Shown here: positions 5,526 through 13,179 of the stretch, piece by piece
Numbering within the stretch: position 1 is the stretch's first letter
Layout of the letters: the number at the start of each line of letters is the position of its first letter
Origin: a virus
DNA length: 23,384 nt
Strand: one strand, 5' to 3'
IMG/VR virus record: IMGVR_UViG_3300021792_000018
Location: 1 to 23,384 of that record
Program-made: the position numbers and the translations under genes
The notes under the pieces: generated by a model
Database searches by the model: none
What the model saw: the letters and a program-made list of their open reading frames with translations, nothing else
What the model was told of the DNA's origin: nothing

Positions 5526-5809
5526 ATCACCAAAGGCACGTAATAAGGATTAAGCAAAGCTCGTACAGGATCAGGTAAAAAATCCCCAAACATCGGCATA
5601 CCTGTTTCAGCATTACGGTATTTATCGTAATAACCGCACAACAATAAAATCGCGAGCTGCTGAACTTTATTTTCTGCATTGAATTTGGTTTTTACATGGT
5701 CCTGAACTTGCTGTGTCGAAGCATCAAGTAAACGTTGCAGATCTGCTGTTATCTGATCATCAAGATCATAACGAAGGTGACTAGCAACATCATTCACTGT
5801 TAGCGGCAT
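5522..5809 (-). CDS. Head-tail connector protein (HK97 gp6-like)
   Basis: 95 residues from ATG 5809 (MPLTVNDVASHLRYD). This start is chosen because AGGGGG lies about 6 bases upstream and because the frame upstream of it only mirrors the portal gene. The pattern VNDVASHLRYDLDDQITADLQRLLDASTQQVQDHVKTKF...KVQQLAILLLCGYYDKYRNAETG is that of the gp6-like/DUF3199 connector family: an N-terminal L-x-[VI]-x-x-[AV]-K/S-x-x-L element, D-D-x-x-[IL]-x-x-L-[IL]-x-A, and the C-terminal helix before a short P-x-x-[VI] tail. It forms the dodecameric adaptor under the portal. It overlaps the portal stop by 20 bases. Confidence 0.85.
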   Translation of the reverse strand: MPLTVNDVASHLRYDLDDQITADLQRLLDASTQQVQDHVKTKFNAENKVQQLAILLLCGYYDKYRNAETGMPMFGDFLPDPVRALLNPYYVPLVM

Positions 5810-7055
5810 CTTTACCCCCTTTGCTATTAGCAAATGGATCATCTTTAGCATCACGTTTAGACAATGCTTCAAGACTAAAGTTTTGCTGTTGCATATAGAC
5901 TGAATCACCACCAATGACAGGTTTAAGATTGAACTTAATCCGTGCCTCATTTGGGGCAATAACCCCACCCTTAACGCCTTTGGTGTAATAATCAACTTTA
6001 GACGCTGAATCCATACGAATCAGATTTTCAACATCCAGAAAGACTTCATAACCCATTGCTTTTAAGCCAAAGCTATCATCTAAAAGATTTTCAATTGCTT
6101 CTGTTGGACTCTGTAGACAGTCTCCAAAATGTAAAAGATTTACATCCTCTACTTTTAAACCTTGTGGGATTGAGCCAAATCCAATTTTGAACGGGTGAAC
6201 ATGAAAAGCAGAACAACAAACCTCTGAACTCATCTTATGTTGTTCAATCAATTGAGCATCAGCAGCCGCAATACTGATAGGCATATACTTCATATCACTA
6301 CCAAGAATTGCTGTACCCCCCACATTTTGACCAGAATAGTTCTCTTTCCAACGCTTGCTAATCATTGCAGCATCTTCATCAGAAATACGACCTGGGGCTG
6401 TTAAAATTCCACTTGGTCGGCTCATATTGTTAAAGAACGTTGCACCATGCTTTTGAATTGCAAGACCATTTCCCGCAGCCAAACCACACGCAACAATGGG
6501 ACTTAACCCCACCAAGGGGTGATACATACAATTCCAACGGTCATGGATGATTTCAGATGCAGGTAAAATAATTGGAGCTGATTGCTGAGCCAACAAATCA
6601 ACACTGACCTGATAAAAAACCTCACCTTTATCACTGACTAAAGGCTTCACTAAATCAGGATTAAGCACAATTAATTGTTCAACACTACCAAATGCATTTC
6701 GCAACTTGAGAACGTATGTATTGCCATGTCGACACTTTGAAATGACCCAAAATTCTAAAAACTGTTGCATCGTTTGAAAGTGGTTTGGCTTTTCCAAAAA
6801 CTTGAGTTTCTCATCTTTGGTTTTGACCCAAATATCACCATCTTTCTTTTTCAACTCTAAAGGCATCTTGCCAATGTCTTTAGAAATTAATGAAATACAG
6901 GAAAATACAGCGTGAAAAGAGAGAATATCTTCTTTTTTAAGCTCAATATTTCTCTGCCAAGCACCCATAAATGGCTCAAATATGCGAGTCCAACCACCTG
7001 AACCTTGAACTGGAGACATGGACTTTTTACGAAAGAACCCACTAAATACGCCCAT
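5790..7055 (-). CDS. Portal protein, HK97 family
   Basis: 421 residues from ATG 7055, next to the previous stop. Recognisable landmarks of the HK97-type portal family are the N-terminal AVFSCISLISKDIGKMPLELKKKDGD segment (about residues 49-75), the wing/stem region with LNPDLVKPLVSDKGEVFYQV, the conserved IIHDRWNCMYHPLVGLSPI, LAAGNGLAIQKHGATFFNNMSRPSGILTAPG, and the C-terminal EQHKMSSEVCCSAFHVHPFKIGF with a final Asn/Arg-rich NEARIKFNLKPV helix. Twelve copies form the channel through which the terminase moves DNA. Length is normal for the family. The gene is followed by connector genes and preceded by a small gene instead of the usual direct capsid order. Confidence 0.93.
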   Translation of the reverse strand: MGVFSGFFRKKSMSPVQGSGGWTRIFEPFMGAWQRNIELKKEDILSFHAVFSCISLISKDIGKMPLELKKKDGDIWVKTKDEKLKFLEKPNHFQTMQQFLEFWVISKCRHGNTYVLKLRNAFGSVEQLIVLNPDLVKPLVSDKGEVFYQVSVDLLAQQSAPIILPASEIIHDRWNCMYHPLVGLSPIVACGLAAGNGLAIQKHGATFFNNMSRPSGILTAPGRISDEDAAMISKRWKENYSGQNVGGTAILGSDMKYMPISIAAADAQLIEQHKMSSEVCCSAFHVHPFKIGFGSIPQGLKVEDVNLLHFGDCLQSPTEAIENLLDDSFGLKAMGYEVFLDVENLIRMDSASKVDYYTKGVKGGVIAPNEARIKFNLKPVIGGDSVYMQQQNFSLEALSKRDAKDDPFANSKGGKDAANSE

Positions 7056-7361
7056 TTATCCACCTTTTTTAGTGTTTTTCCCGCCTTTACTCGCTGCTTT
7101 CTGAACATTCTGAACCACTGTTTCAGGAACTAAAGCACCAAAATCATCTACAACAGGCGTTCCATTCAGATTTAGCAACAATCCTTTTAATTCGATTGGC
7201 TCAAATACTATTTTCAGATCAACTTGTTTAGATGTATTGGTTAAATCAGCAAGTTTTGCAACTCCAAGCTTTTTCAGCACATTGAACTCATAGTCTTGAA
7301 CATCAATGATCGAACCCGCTGGACCTGCACATAAATCTGCTAATAATTCAATTTTTGGCAT
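7056..7361 (-). CDS. Hypothetical protein between capsid and portal genes
   Basis: 101 residues from ATG 7361. N-terminal half: MPKIELLADLCAGPAGSIIDVQDYEFNVLKKLGVAKLAD, a pattern seen in small phage proteins of head modules in which a strand-turn (G-S-I-I-D-V) is followed by a helix ending in L-G-V-A. The middle is beta-prone (VDLKIVFEPIELKGLLLNLNGTPVVDDF) and the C-terminus is a Gly/Lys-rich tail (KAASKGGKNTKKGG) that could contact DNA. Possibly a head decoration or accessory protein, but that is a guess from position. It lies immediately downstream of a terminator, which would lower its level relative to capsid. Confidence 0.65.
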   Translation of the reverse strand: MPKIELLADLCAGPAGSIIDVQDYEFNVLKKLGVAKLADLTNTSKQVDLKIVFEPIELKGLLLNLNGTPVVDDFGALVPETVVQNVQKAASKGGKNTKKGG

Positions 7362-7373
7362 AATGAATACTCA

Positions 7374-7400
7374 ACAAAAAGCCCCTAAAATTTAGGGGCT
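7374..7400 (-). terminator. Intra-operon terminator after the capsid gene
   Basis: A palindrome, AAGCCCCTA with TAGGGGCTT (7380-7401), has five T on the minus strand right after the stem and a U-rich side on the plus strand too. It lies 16 bases after the capsid stop and before the next gene, as in many phages where capsid is over-expressed. Confidence 0.75.
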
Positions 7401-7415
7401 TATTTTATTTAGAGC

Positions 7416-8738
7416 TTAGAACTGGATATAACCAGCAGCTTTACCACGCGGCTTCCAGCGAATGAATCGTTCAGCACGGATTGCCATCAAGTTATTTTCG
7501 TACAAGTTGATCCAGCTTGGTGATGCATCAGTTCCCATATTAATGGTTGCCTCTGAACTAATTTCAAAGTCCATACTTTCATCATCTGCAAGTAAAATTT
7601 GTTCAGGTAAAACCAAAACAATTTTATCTGTAGTTGCGGCTGAAATTTCAACACCCAGAGTCAATAACTCTTTAGGACCATTAATAGTCATGCCTTCAAA
7701 ATACTTTTTGCCTAAAGCATCGCGCAACATACTTAATTGTGCGGCACGAGTTTCAGACATGACCCAAGTCGCACCTTCCAGTGTAAGACCAGCATCAGTA
7801 ACTTGCTTAATAACTAATGCCAAATCAGCCTCAATAGCTGCACCAGTCACACCTGAACTTGGAACAGCAGTTAAGCCATTTAAAATAGAGGCTGGACTAT
7901 CTGTTGATTCTGCTTTAGTTGGATCAAAAAATTGACCATCAATAAAAGTGGCCGTAGATTTTAGCAAATCATCCAAAACGAGCTGATCAGCTTTTGGATT
8001 AGAGAAACGTACTAATTCATCAGAAAGCAGGACAATTCCAGCTACTTTTGATTTAGTCAATGTAATACTTCCAAATGTTGGATTCGTAGTTGGTTTACGT
8101 TTACCTTCACCTACCCAGCCAACTGTAGATGCGCCAGTTTGCGAAGGGATCTTAATATTAAATGGCACTCGGCGCATACGTGGAGACAATTTATCAACTG
8201 CTGTTTTACCACGTAAAAGCTCGATAAATTCACTCGTATAATTTTGCAATTCAACCAAAGATTGACCAAAAGTTGCCTCTCCAGTTGCCCCAATCAAAGC
8301 TTTTTGCTCTAAAGCTAAAATAACGCCTTCAGGCGCATTCCAACTTTTCAAGATTGTATCAGCAGAAACAGCACCTTTTTGCTTTGCTGATAGCGCCATA
8401 GCTTTTACCATTAATGAAAATCCAATACCTTTTGGTAAGGCACTTTCTGTTTTTACAACTGGATTTCCTTGAGTCGTACTAGCGCTTTGCTCAGAATTAT
8501 CACCCGCTACTGGAGTAGCTACCCCCCATTCAGATTGAGATTTTTCCAAGTTTTCTAGCCGTGTTTTATTTAATTCAAGATTTTTAATCTCAGTTTCAAG
8601 ACTTTGAATCTCTGTTTCTGTTTCGCCTTCTGGAGTTGCACCAGTTTCAGTAGCAGCTTTAGTCATTAAAGCAGCCATTTTCTTTTTACGCTCATTAATC
8701 GCTGCCTGCGCTTTGGCAATTTGCTCTTTTAAAGTCAT
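7416..8738 (-). CDS. Major capsid protein, HK97 fold
   Basis: 440 residues from ATG 8738, overlapping the protease stop as ATGA. Residues 1-75 are a charged coiled coil (EQIAKAQAAINERKKKMAAL, ETEIQSLETEIKNLELNKTRLENLEKS), the delta scaffold domain, followed by a Ser/Gly-rich linker (about residues 75-100) that the prohead protease would cut. The remainder has the HK97 signature: LPKGIGFSLMVKAMAL, the E-loop region FIELLRGKTAVDKLSPRMRRVPFNIKIPSQTGASTVGWVGEGKRKPTTNPTFGSITL, then DELVRFSNPKADQLVLDDLLKSTATFIDGQFFDPT, and the late domain with GATWVMSETRAAQLSMLRDALGKKYFE and LYENNLMAIRAERFIRWK at the C-terminus. Size, processing domain and neighbours all agree. Confidence 0.93.
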   Translation of the reverse strand: MTLKEQIAKAQAAINERKKKMAALMTKAATETGATPEGETETEIQSLETEIKNLELNKTRLENLEKSQSEWGVATPVAGDNSEQSASTTQGNPVVKTESALPKGIGFSLMVKAMALSAKQKGAVSADTILKSWNAPEGVILALEQKALIGATGEATFGQSLVELQNYTSEFIELLRGKTAVDKLSPRMRRVPFNIKIPSQTGASTVGWVGEGKRKPTTNPTFGSITLTKSKVAGIVLLSDELVRFSNPKADQLVLDDLLKSTATFIDGQFFDPTKAESTDSPASILNGLTAVPSSGVTGAAIEADLALVIKQVTDAGLTLEGATWVMSETRAAQLSMLRDALGKKYFEGMTINGPKELLTLGVEISAATTDKIVLVLPEQILLADDESMDFEISSEATINMGTDASPSWINLYENNLMAIRAERFIRWKPRGKAAGYIQF

Positions 8739-9352
8739 GTAAACTTTACTCCAGTTGATTTTGGTTCAGATACATCAAACAGCTTCACACCGCCTGTTTT
8801 AGGCTTTTCTGTTTGAATAATTTCGGGCTTAACACAAGGTACAGAATGTTCTGAACCTGTTTTCTTCTCAGAAAATTCCTTTTGATATAACGATTTAACC
8901 CCAGTAATCGTCGCTTCTTGATTTGCTGGAATAGTCACAGCGGAAAGCTCTAACCAATCCCACTTCGTATAACGAATGCCCCAAGTACCAGAGATTTCGA
9001 CATACTCAATTGCACTAAATCCAATCGACATACCGCGAACCAAACCTGTTTTAATGCTGTCCCAAGCTTTTTGAAGCAATTCTTTTAATTCAACCGACTC
9101 AACTTCACTTGGTTTCACCAATTGGACCTTGACCTTAATCCCCTCATCCGTAATTGTTGCTTCAATCACAGAACCAATCGGCTTTTCTCGGTAATGCTGC
9201 CAAAGGAAAGGAACTGGCAAAGTGAATTGCGCACCTTTAGGCTCGACAATATCGTCAACTCGATCAGGTGCAGGTGTTGTCGCAATACCCTCAATAATCC
9301 ACTGCTCTTCATCAATAGACTTGATATTGAGCAAGCTATAAGCGAGCTTCAT
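8735..9352 (-). CDS. Prohead maturation protease (HK97 gp4-like, peptidase U35/S78)
   Basis: 205 residues from ATG 9352, with GGAG about 10 bases upstream. The family motifs are visible in order: ATTPAPDRVDDIVEPKGA near residues 24-41, FLWQHYREKPIG with the catalytic His at 53, GLVRGMSIGFSA with Ser 109 in the expected active-site position, and WDWLELSAVTIPAN (132-144) with the conserved Glu 135. After residue 150 the protein has a variable tail (SLYQKEFSEKKTGSEHSVP...) usually trimmed during maturation. It cleaves the delta domain of the capsid protein and then itself. A terminator separates it from the terminase gene upstream, so its expression may need read-through. Confidence 0.92.
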   Translation of the reverse strand: MKLAYSLLNIKSIDEEQWIIEGIATTPAPDRVDDIVEPKGAQFTLPVPFLWQHYREKPIGSVIEATITDEGIKVKVQLVKPSEVESVELKELLQKAWDSIKTGLVRGMSIGFSAIEYVEISGTWGIRYTKWDWLELSAVTIPANQEATITGVKSLYQKEFSEKKTGSEHSVPCVKPEIIQTEKPKTGGVKLFDVSEPKSTGVKFT

Positions 9353-9366
9353 ATTTTTAAAACTCC

Positions 9367-9392
9367 AAAAAAAAGCGACCTAAAAAGGTCGC
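9367..9392 (-). terminator. Intra-operon terminator between terminase and protease
   Basis: Minus strand: GCGACC TTTTTA GGTCGC (9392-9375) followed by eight T. It is placed 20 bases after the terminase stop and just before the protease ribosome site. Confidence 0.75.
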
Positions 9393-9411
9393 CTGATAAA
9401 ATTAAAATCTA

Positions 9412-11100
9412 TTACGCAAAATAGATGCTGTATTTTTTTGCCGCTGGTTCTGGATTCATAGACATCAAAGCCACACCGTTAAACATTGCAATTAATGGAT
9501 CAATCTTGGCTTTCCCTGATTCTTGCTTACGGATCGTCATCGCATTACCTTGATAAACCCCCTTTGCATTTCCCACACACCAATTCATCATTGGTTGCCC
9601 TGCATGTAGAAATTTCCCTTCAGCCACTTTTCGCTCGGTTGTCTGAACATAACCCGATAATTGATAACCTTGAGGCACACCAATTAACAACTCAAAAGGA
9701 ACTTCCTCAAGCAAACCATCCTGCAATGAAGGCATTCCCAATTTGTCTAAACCAATTGCAGCTTTTTCAGGAAATTTTCCCGCATCATAAATACGCTTAC
9801 AAATCTTGGCAGCTTGACTGACATCATCACCAATATTTTCAACGATGACCAAATCACCCTGATCACGGAAATCTTGTAATGTTGGTGCAATATCCTTTCG
9901 ACGAAGTAAAACAATCGGATGCGCCCAAGCCCTATTCCAGCAATACCATTTTGAACGATCTTCTTTATCTCGCCCAATAACAGCCATACCAAATAGATCA
10001 TCTAGGCCACCACCATCAAAACCCACTGTACAAAGCTCACTTAAATCCAAAATTGATTCGATGAATAGCTTGTCTTTATATGCTGACAATTGCCAGAAAT
10101 CTGCACCCGCCCAACGATCCGCACGTTTATTTAAACCGATTTCAATATTCAAATACTTAGCTAAGAATATTTGTACAGATTCATCACCATTTTCCTGTGC
10201 TTGCTGATATTTATTCGTTAAAAAACGAATATGAGTTGAACGCCCAAGATTAGGATTAGTCACATAGAAAAATTCAGGTTTCAGATAGCTTTCATCATCA
10301 ATCATTTCCTGTTGAAACTCATACAACACAGGCAAAAATGATGGATTAATAATTTCACCATCACGTACTTTACGCGCGTAATCTAATTTTTTCTTAAAAA
10401 TTCCCGCTGGAGGCTTATCCGATTGAGTTGATAGATAAATCAAAAATCCTTCAGGAAATGAAGCCATACCGCCCGTAGCCTCTTCAAGCATTGATTCAGC
10501 ATTAGCACGCTCACCAAAGACCCAAAGCTCATCCACCAAAATGAATGCACCTTTTGCACCTGCACTTGATCCAGTTTCAGCAGCAATAACCATCAAAACC
10601 GCTTTAGTCGAACGATGAGTAATTGTTCTTGTATGCTCTGAAACACTGAATAAAGCATTCAATTCAGGATCAGCCCGAATCATGTTTTTAAGCGGGGTAA
10701 AGCTGTTATCTGCAACTTTTTTTGTTGGTGCAATGATAATAAATTCAGCAGCTTCACGACTATTTAAAATAATCGCAGTAAGCATAATGCCCGCTGCCAT
10801 CGTTGATTTTGTATTTTTCTTACTAATCAGCAAGAAAAATTCAGTAATTAATCGTTGATTGCTCTGATAATCGTAAGCACCAAAAATTGAAGCAACGAAA
10901 TCAAATACCCATTGTGCTGTGATCTCACCAATTGTTGGCTTTCCATTCACATCAACAACAATTAATTCTTTAAAAACACGTAAAGCCATATCAGCTTCAG
11001 CAGGAAACAACGGCTCAAAAGCAATTAGCGATTCTTTCGCTAAAATCTTTTTTTCCCAATCTGGGCAAGCTGTTGTCCAGATCGGAGACATTGAAGACAT
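9412..11100 (-). CDS. terL: Terminase large subunit
   Basis: 562 residues from ATG 11100 (an alternative Met is residue 4). Terminase_1/HK97 gp2 type. The ATPase part has a deviant Walker A SKKNTKST (93-100), Walker B AFILVDEL with D190-E191, and coupling motif LIYLSTQS (220-227). The nuclease part begins about residue 350 with LCTVGFDGGGLDD (metal ligand D362), includes VENIGDD, and ends with KIDPLIAMFNGVALM, where the Asp is the last metal ligand. It is the packaging motor and cuts DNA at cos or pac sites. The gene follows the small subunit with a one-base gap. The combination with a nearby HNH gene is typical of HK97-like cos phages. Confidence 0.95.
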   Translation of the reverse strand: MSSMSPIWTTACPDWEKKILAKESLIAFEPLFPAEADMALRVFKELIVVDVNGKPTIGEITAQWVFDFVASIFGAYDYQSNQRLITEFFLLISKKNTKSTMAAGIMLTAIILNSREAAEFIIIAPTKKVADNSFTPLKNMIRADPELNALFSVSEHTRTITHRSTKAVLMVIAAETGSSAGAKGAFILVDELWVFGERANAESMLEEATGGMASFPEGFLIYLSTQSDKPPAGIFKKKLDYARKVRDGEIINPSFLPVLYEFQQEMIDDESYLKPEFFYVTNPNLGRSTHIRFLTNKYQQAQENGDESVQIFLAKYLNIEIGLNKRADRWAGADFWQLSAYKDKLFIESILDLSELCTVGFDGGGLDDLFGMAVIGRDKEDRSKWYCWNRAWAHPIVLLRRKDIAPTLQDFRDQGDLVIVENIGDDVSQAAKICKRIYDAGKFPEKAAIGLDKLGMPSLQDGLLEEVPFELLIGVPQGYQLSGYVQTTERKVAEGKFLHAGQPMMNWCVGNAKGVYQGNAMTIRKQESGKAKIDPLIAMFNGVALMSMNPEPAAKKYSIYFA

Positions 11101-11101
11101 A

Positions 11102-11563
11102 TCAACTCACTACTTGTTGTTTACGCTGTTCATCAGCCGTTGCAAATTTACTCTTTTTAGCGACTTCACCTGCAGCAGCAGCACGACCATCCTTAATACC
11201 CATTTCACCCACTTTGCCAAACTCATACGGCAAAGCAGCTTTTGCGGCTTCAATTCGAGTTTTACGGTCAACACGTGGATTTTTATAAACCCATTGCAGA
11301 AAGTCCAAAGAGTTATTAACATCCTCCATGTCTTTAAACTCTGCTTGAATAGCAGCTTCGCCCAAAGGCGTAGCACCCAACCCCCCGCCCCCCTGAGAAT
11401 TTAAGCTCGCCAGATATGCAATGACATCGGGATCATCGGCAAGCTGACTGCCTTTTGCCCCCGCTGATCGCTCAGAATAGCCAGCCAAGACAGCAGATTC
11501 TTTATTTGACTTACCTTGCATTTTTGCAGCGGCAAAATCTTTCTTCTTTTGAGTCAAAGCCAT
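11102..11563 (-). CDS. terS: Terminase small subunit
   Basis: 153 residues from ATG 11563 with an excellent GGAGGT 7 bases upstream. The N-terminal helix-turn-helix MALTQKKKDFAAAKMQGKSNKESAVLAGYSERSAGAKGSQLADDPDVIAYL matches the Terminase_2 pattern (A-[GA]-Y-S-x-x-[ST]-A...G-x-x-L...P-x-[VI]-x-x-[YI]-[IL]). A glycine run (SQGGGGLGATPLGE, residues 55-70) comes from a 13-base G-rich tract, then a helical middle with DVNNSLDFLQWVYKNPRVDRKTRIEAAKAALPYE and a basic tail (EVAKKSKF). It recognises the packaging site and loads the large subunit. The upstream gap of 214 bases is the likely place for the packaging site. Confidence 0.9.
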   Translation of the reverse strand: MALTQKKKDFAAAKMQGKSNKESAVLAGYSERSAGAKGSQLADDPDVIAYLASLNSQGGGGLGATPLGEAAIQAEFKDMEDVNNSLDFLQWVYKNPRVDRKTRIEAAKAALPYEFGKVGEMGIKDGRAAAAGEVAKKSKFATADEQRKQQVVS

Positions 11564-11777
11564 TTTTTACCTCCATAATGCAAAATATTGGCTGTTTTTA
11601 TCTAAATTTATCTATTTTCTAAAAAAGTTTATTTACTTCTTTGAAAATAGGAAAATTTTTTACAAATGAGATAGGAGGGCGGTGTCCGCTGAAGCCCTTT
11701 AGACAATTTTTAGATACCCCCCCACCACCATAAAAATGCACCATTAAGATGCATTTTATTAATGTTCCACGGAAATA
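11564..11777. other. Non-coding gap upstream of terS; candidate cos/packaging region
   Basis: No convincing gene. It holds the terS ribosome site, an AT-rich stretch (11580-11665), a GC-rich hairpin-like element GGGC...GCCC (about 11678-11699), a C7 run followed by CCACCACC (11717-11729) and a terminator-like hairpin (11733-11757). In HK97-like phages cos lies just upstream of terS, and the GC-rich islands in an otherwise AT-rich gap make this the best place to look. No site can be assigned from the sequence alone. Confidence 0.3.
11728..11757 (-). terminator. AT-rich intrinsic terminator candidate
   Basis: Minus strand: AAAATGCA, 9-base loop, TGCATTTT (11757-11733), with the T run continuing beyond the stem. 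It lies 20 bases after the stop of the gene at 11778-12311. The stem is weak because it is AT-rich. Confidence 0.4.
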
Positions 11778-12311
11778 TTACAAAGCTTTCAAATCTTGTA
11801 ATGTTCCACGATGAATCCACTTCAATCCTTTTGCTTGAAGCTGCTCATCGGTCAAGACTTCTAGTGAATATCCAGAGTCAAACACAATGACCTGTTTTCC
11901 TGCCTTCTTAAATGCTTTATGCAAATGATCAATCTCATTTCGCATTTGATCAGCACTATGGAACTTACTGAAATTAACCTTTGCTAGCACCAGTACAGCA
12001 TCGGGATTGACCAATTTAAAATCTAAACCTAGCTGATATTCAAGGTCCTTAACCTTTTGGCTTTGATCATTGAATGCTTGACCCTGCTGGATGACCAACT
12101 TGTCTTTTGCATCAAGTTTACGTTGCTGGACTAACCAAGCATCCCAAGCCACGTTCACCACAGTAGCTGCAAACTCATGATCTTTTGTTGTTCCAGATTC
12201 AATAAAACAGACTTGGTCAAAGCTATACGATACATAACCAAGCAAGTGTTTTATCGAATGCACGGCTAACTGGAATTGAATTGCAGCCTGCTTAAATTCA
12301 TTCTTATTCAT
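11778..12311 (-). CDS. Hypothetical phage protein (177 aa)
   Basis: ATG 12311 overlaps the HNH stop as ATGA. The N-terminal half is helical (NEFKQAAIQFQLAVHSIKHLLGYVSYSF, ATVVNVAWDAWLVQQRKLDAKDKLVIQQG), a style common in small phage proteins encoded near nin-region or terminase genes. The middle has a coiled-coil-like segment (AFNDQSQKVKDLEYQLGLDF). The C-terminal 80 residues look like an alpha/beta unit (AVLVLAKVNFSKF, KKAGKQVIVFDSGYSLEVLTDEQLQAKGL). Function unknown. The last codons include a 12-base sequence that is repeated just downstream (11760-11771 and 11799-11810). Confidence 0.7.
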   Translation of the reverse strand: MNKNEFKQAAIQFQLAVHSIKHLLGYVSYSFDQVCFIESGTTKDHEFAATVVNVAWDAWLVQQRKLDAKDKLVIQQGQAFNDQSQKVKDLEYQLGLDFKLVNPDAVLVLAKVNFSKFHSADQMRNEIDHLHKAFKKAGKQVIVFDSGYSLEVLTDEQLQAKGLKWIHRGTLQDLKAL

Positions 12312-12616
12312 CGTTGACCCGCCTTACTTTCTTCTAATGATTTAGCGTCATGACATGGCTTACATAATGATTGCAGATTTTCCAAATCATCCGTTCCACC
12401 TTGTGCAGTATTGATGATATGGTCACACTCAAGGTCCATAGTTACTCGACCACAGCCGCAACAAGTCCATTGATCACGCTCATGCACCTGTTGTTTGATT
12501 CGTCTCCACTGGCGACCACCACGACCCTTGCCATAATTTGTTTCAGGTTTAGGCAATGTTGGATGATTACTTTGCAGTGTAGGCAAATTTGATGAGCCAA
12601 GCTTAGGTAGTCTCAT
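12308..12616 (-). CDS. HNH endonuclease near terminase
   Basis: 102 residues. A Pro/Lys-rich start leads to GGRQWRRIKQQVHERDQWTCCGCGRVTMDLECDHIINTAQGGTDDLENLQSLCKPCHDAK. All HNH-cluster elements are present: C-x-x-C pairs near residues 52-55 and 84-87, the D-H pair at 69-70, the Asn of DLENLQ and the final C-x-x-C-H. In HK97-like phages an HNH protein beside the terminase genes is needed with terminase for specific cos cleavage; the position here is slightly further upstream, one gene away from terS. Its start lies 14 bases inside the preceding gene. Confidence 0.9.
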   Translation of the reverse strand: MRLPKLGSSNLPTLQSNHPTLPKPETNYGKGRGGRQWRRIKQQVHERDQWTCCGCGRVTMDLECDHIINTAQGGTDDLENLQSLCKPCHDAKSLEESKAGQR

Positions 12617-12827
12617 TTGTATTCACCTGTCTACATTGAGCAACAACCTCTTCTGAACGTGCCTTACGAAGTTGTCTTGGATTCTCAACTTTGGATTTCA
12701 TCTCATCATTCCAAAGCACCTTAAAATTTTCTTTGCATGAGTTAGTGATAACACCAATCTCATCCATACCTAAAAATTCATCCCGATAAACAACTGGATC
12801 ACCCAATTGCATTAACTCGCTGTCCAT
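12603..12827 (-). CDS. Hypothetical small protein, possible SH3-like fold
   Basis: 74 residues from ATG 12827, chosen because GAGGA lies 5-6 bases upstream; a TTG at 12839 in the same frame is less likely. The central part (LGDPVVYRDEFLGMDEIGVITNSCKENFKVLWNDEMKSKVE) has the look of a small SH3-like barrel, with G-D-x-V-x-Y, E-I-G-V-I and K-V-L-W strands, followed by a basic helix (NPRQLRKARSEEVVAQ). Function unknown. It is sandwiched between two HNH genes and overlaps both, so it is co-translated with them. Confidence 0.7.
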   Translation of the reverse strand: MDSELMQLGDPVVYRDEFLGMDEIGVITNSCKENFKVLWNDEMKSKVENPRQLRKARSEEVVAQCRQVNTNETT

Positions 12828-12828
12828 T

Positions 12829-13179
12829 TCATTCCTCAATCAAAAGTAAATCTGATTTACTAGAAATTGGCTCTAATACAACTAAATGGCTATCTGGTCT
12901 TAGACGCTGATGGCATGGCTCACAAAGTGATATCCAGTTCTTTTTATCCCAAAATAAAACCCGATCTAGTTTTGGCTCTATCTTATGCATCACTGCACAA
13001 GCAACTGATACATAACCGCGACGACCACAGTCTTCACACAACGGAATAAAATCAAGGTGACTTGAAACAGCAGCTTTCCATACTTTATCCTTGAACCCCT
13101 TTTTACTGGCACGATCTTTAACACGCTCAGCCTTTGTTATGTCTGCCTCATGTTTTCCCCAGACTTCTTTACGGTCCAT
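12829..13179 (-). CDS. HNH-like nuclease, first gene of the late operon
   Basis: 116 residues from ATG 13179, with GAGG about 8 bases upstream. After a basic helix (residues 1-37) comes the zinc/HNH part: FIPLCEDCGRRGYVSVACAVMHKIEPKLDRVLFWDKKNWISLCEPCHQRL. The C-x-x-C pairs and the NWISLCEPCH end are intact, but the first catalytic motif, usually D-H, reads M-H-K-I. The His is kept while the preceding Asp is replaced, so it may be catalytically altered. Two HNH genes so close together are unusual. Its start closes the structured leader region 13180-13480. Confidence 0.75.
   Translation of the reverse strand: MDRKEVWGKHEADITKAERVKDRASKKGFKDKVWKAAVSSHLDFIPLCEDCGRRGYVSVACAVMHKIEPKLDRVLFWDKKNWISLCEPCHQRLRPDSHLVVLEPISSKSDLLLIEE

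Noticed and set aside
5810-5995. Upstream extension of the gp6-like connector frame
   Set aside because: This part is a shadow of the portal gene; the family-like sequence begins at the ATG at 5809, which has a strong ribosome site.
7462-7935. Plus-strand open frame opposite the capsid gene
   Set aside because: Antisense to a certain gene, Ser/Ala-rich as expected from reverse reading, without operon context.
10919-11404. Plus-strand open frame opposite the terminase genes
   Set aside because: Reverse-strand shadow of terL and terS; no ribosome site or neighbours on that strand.
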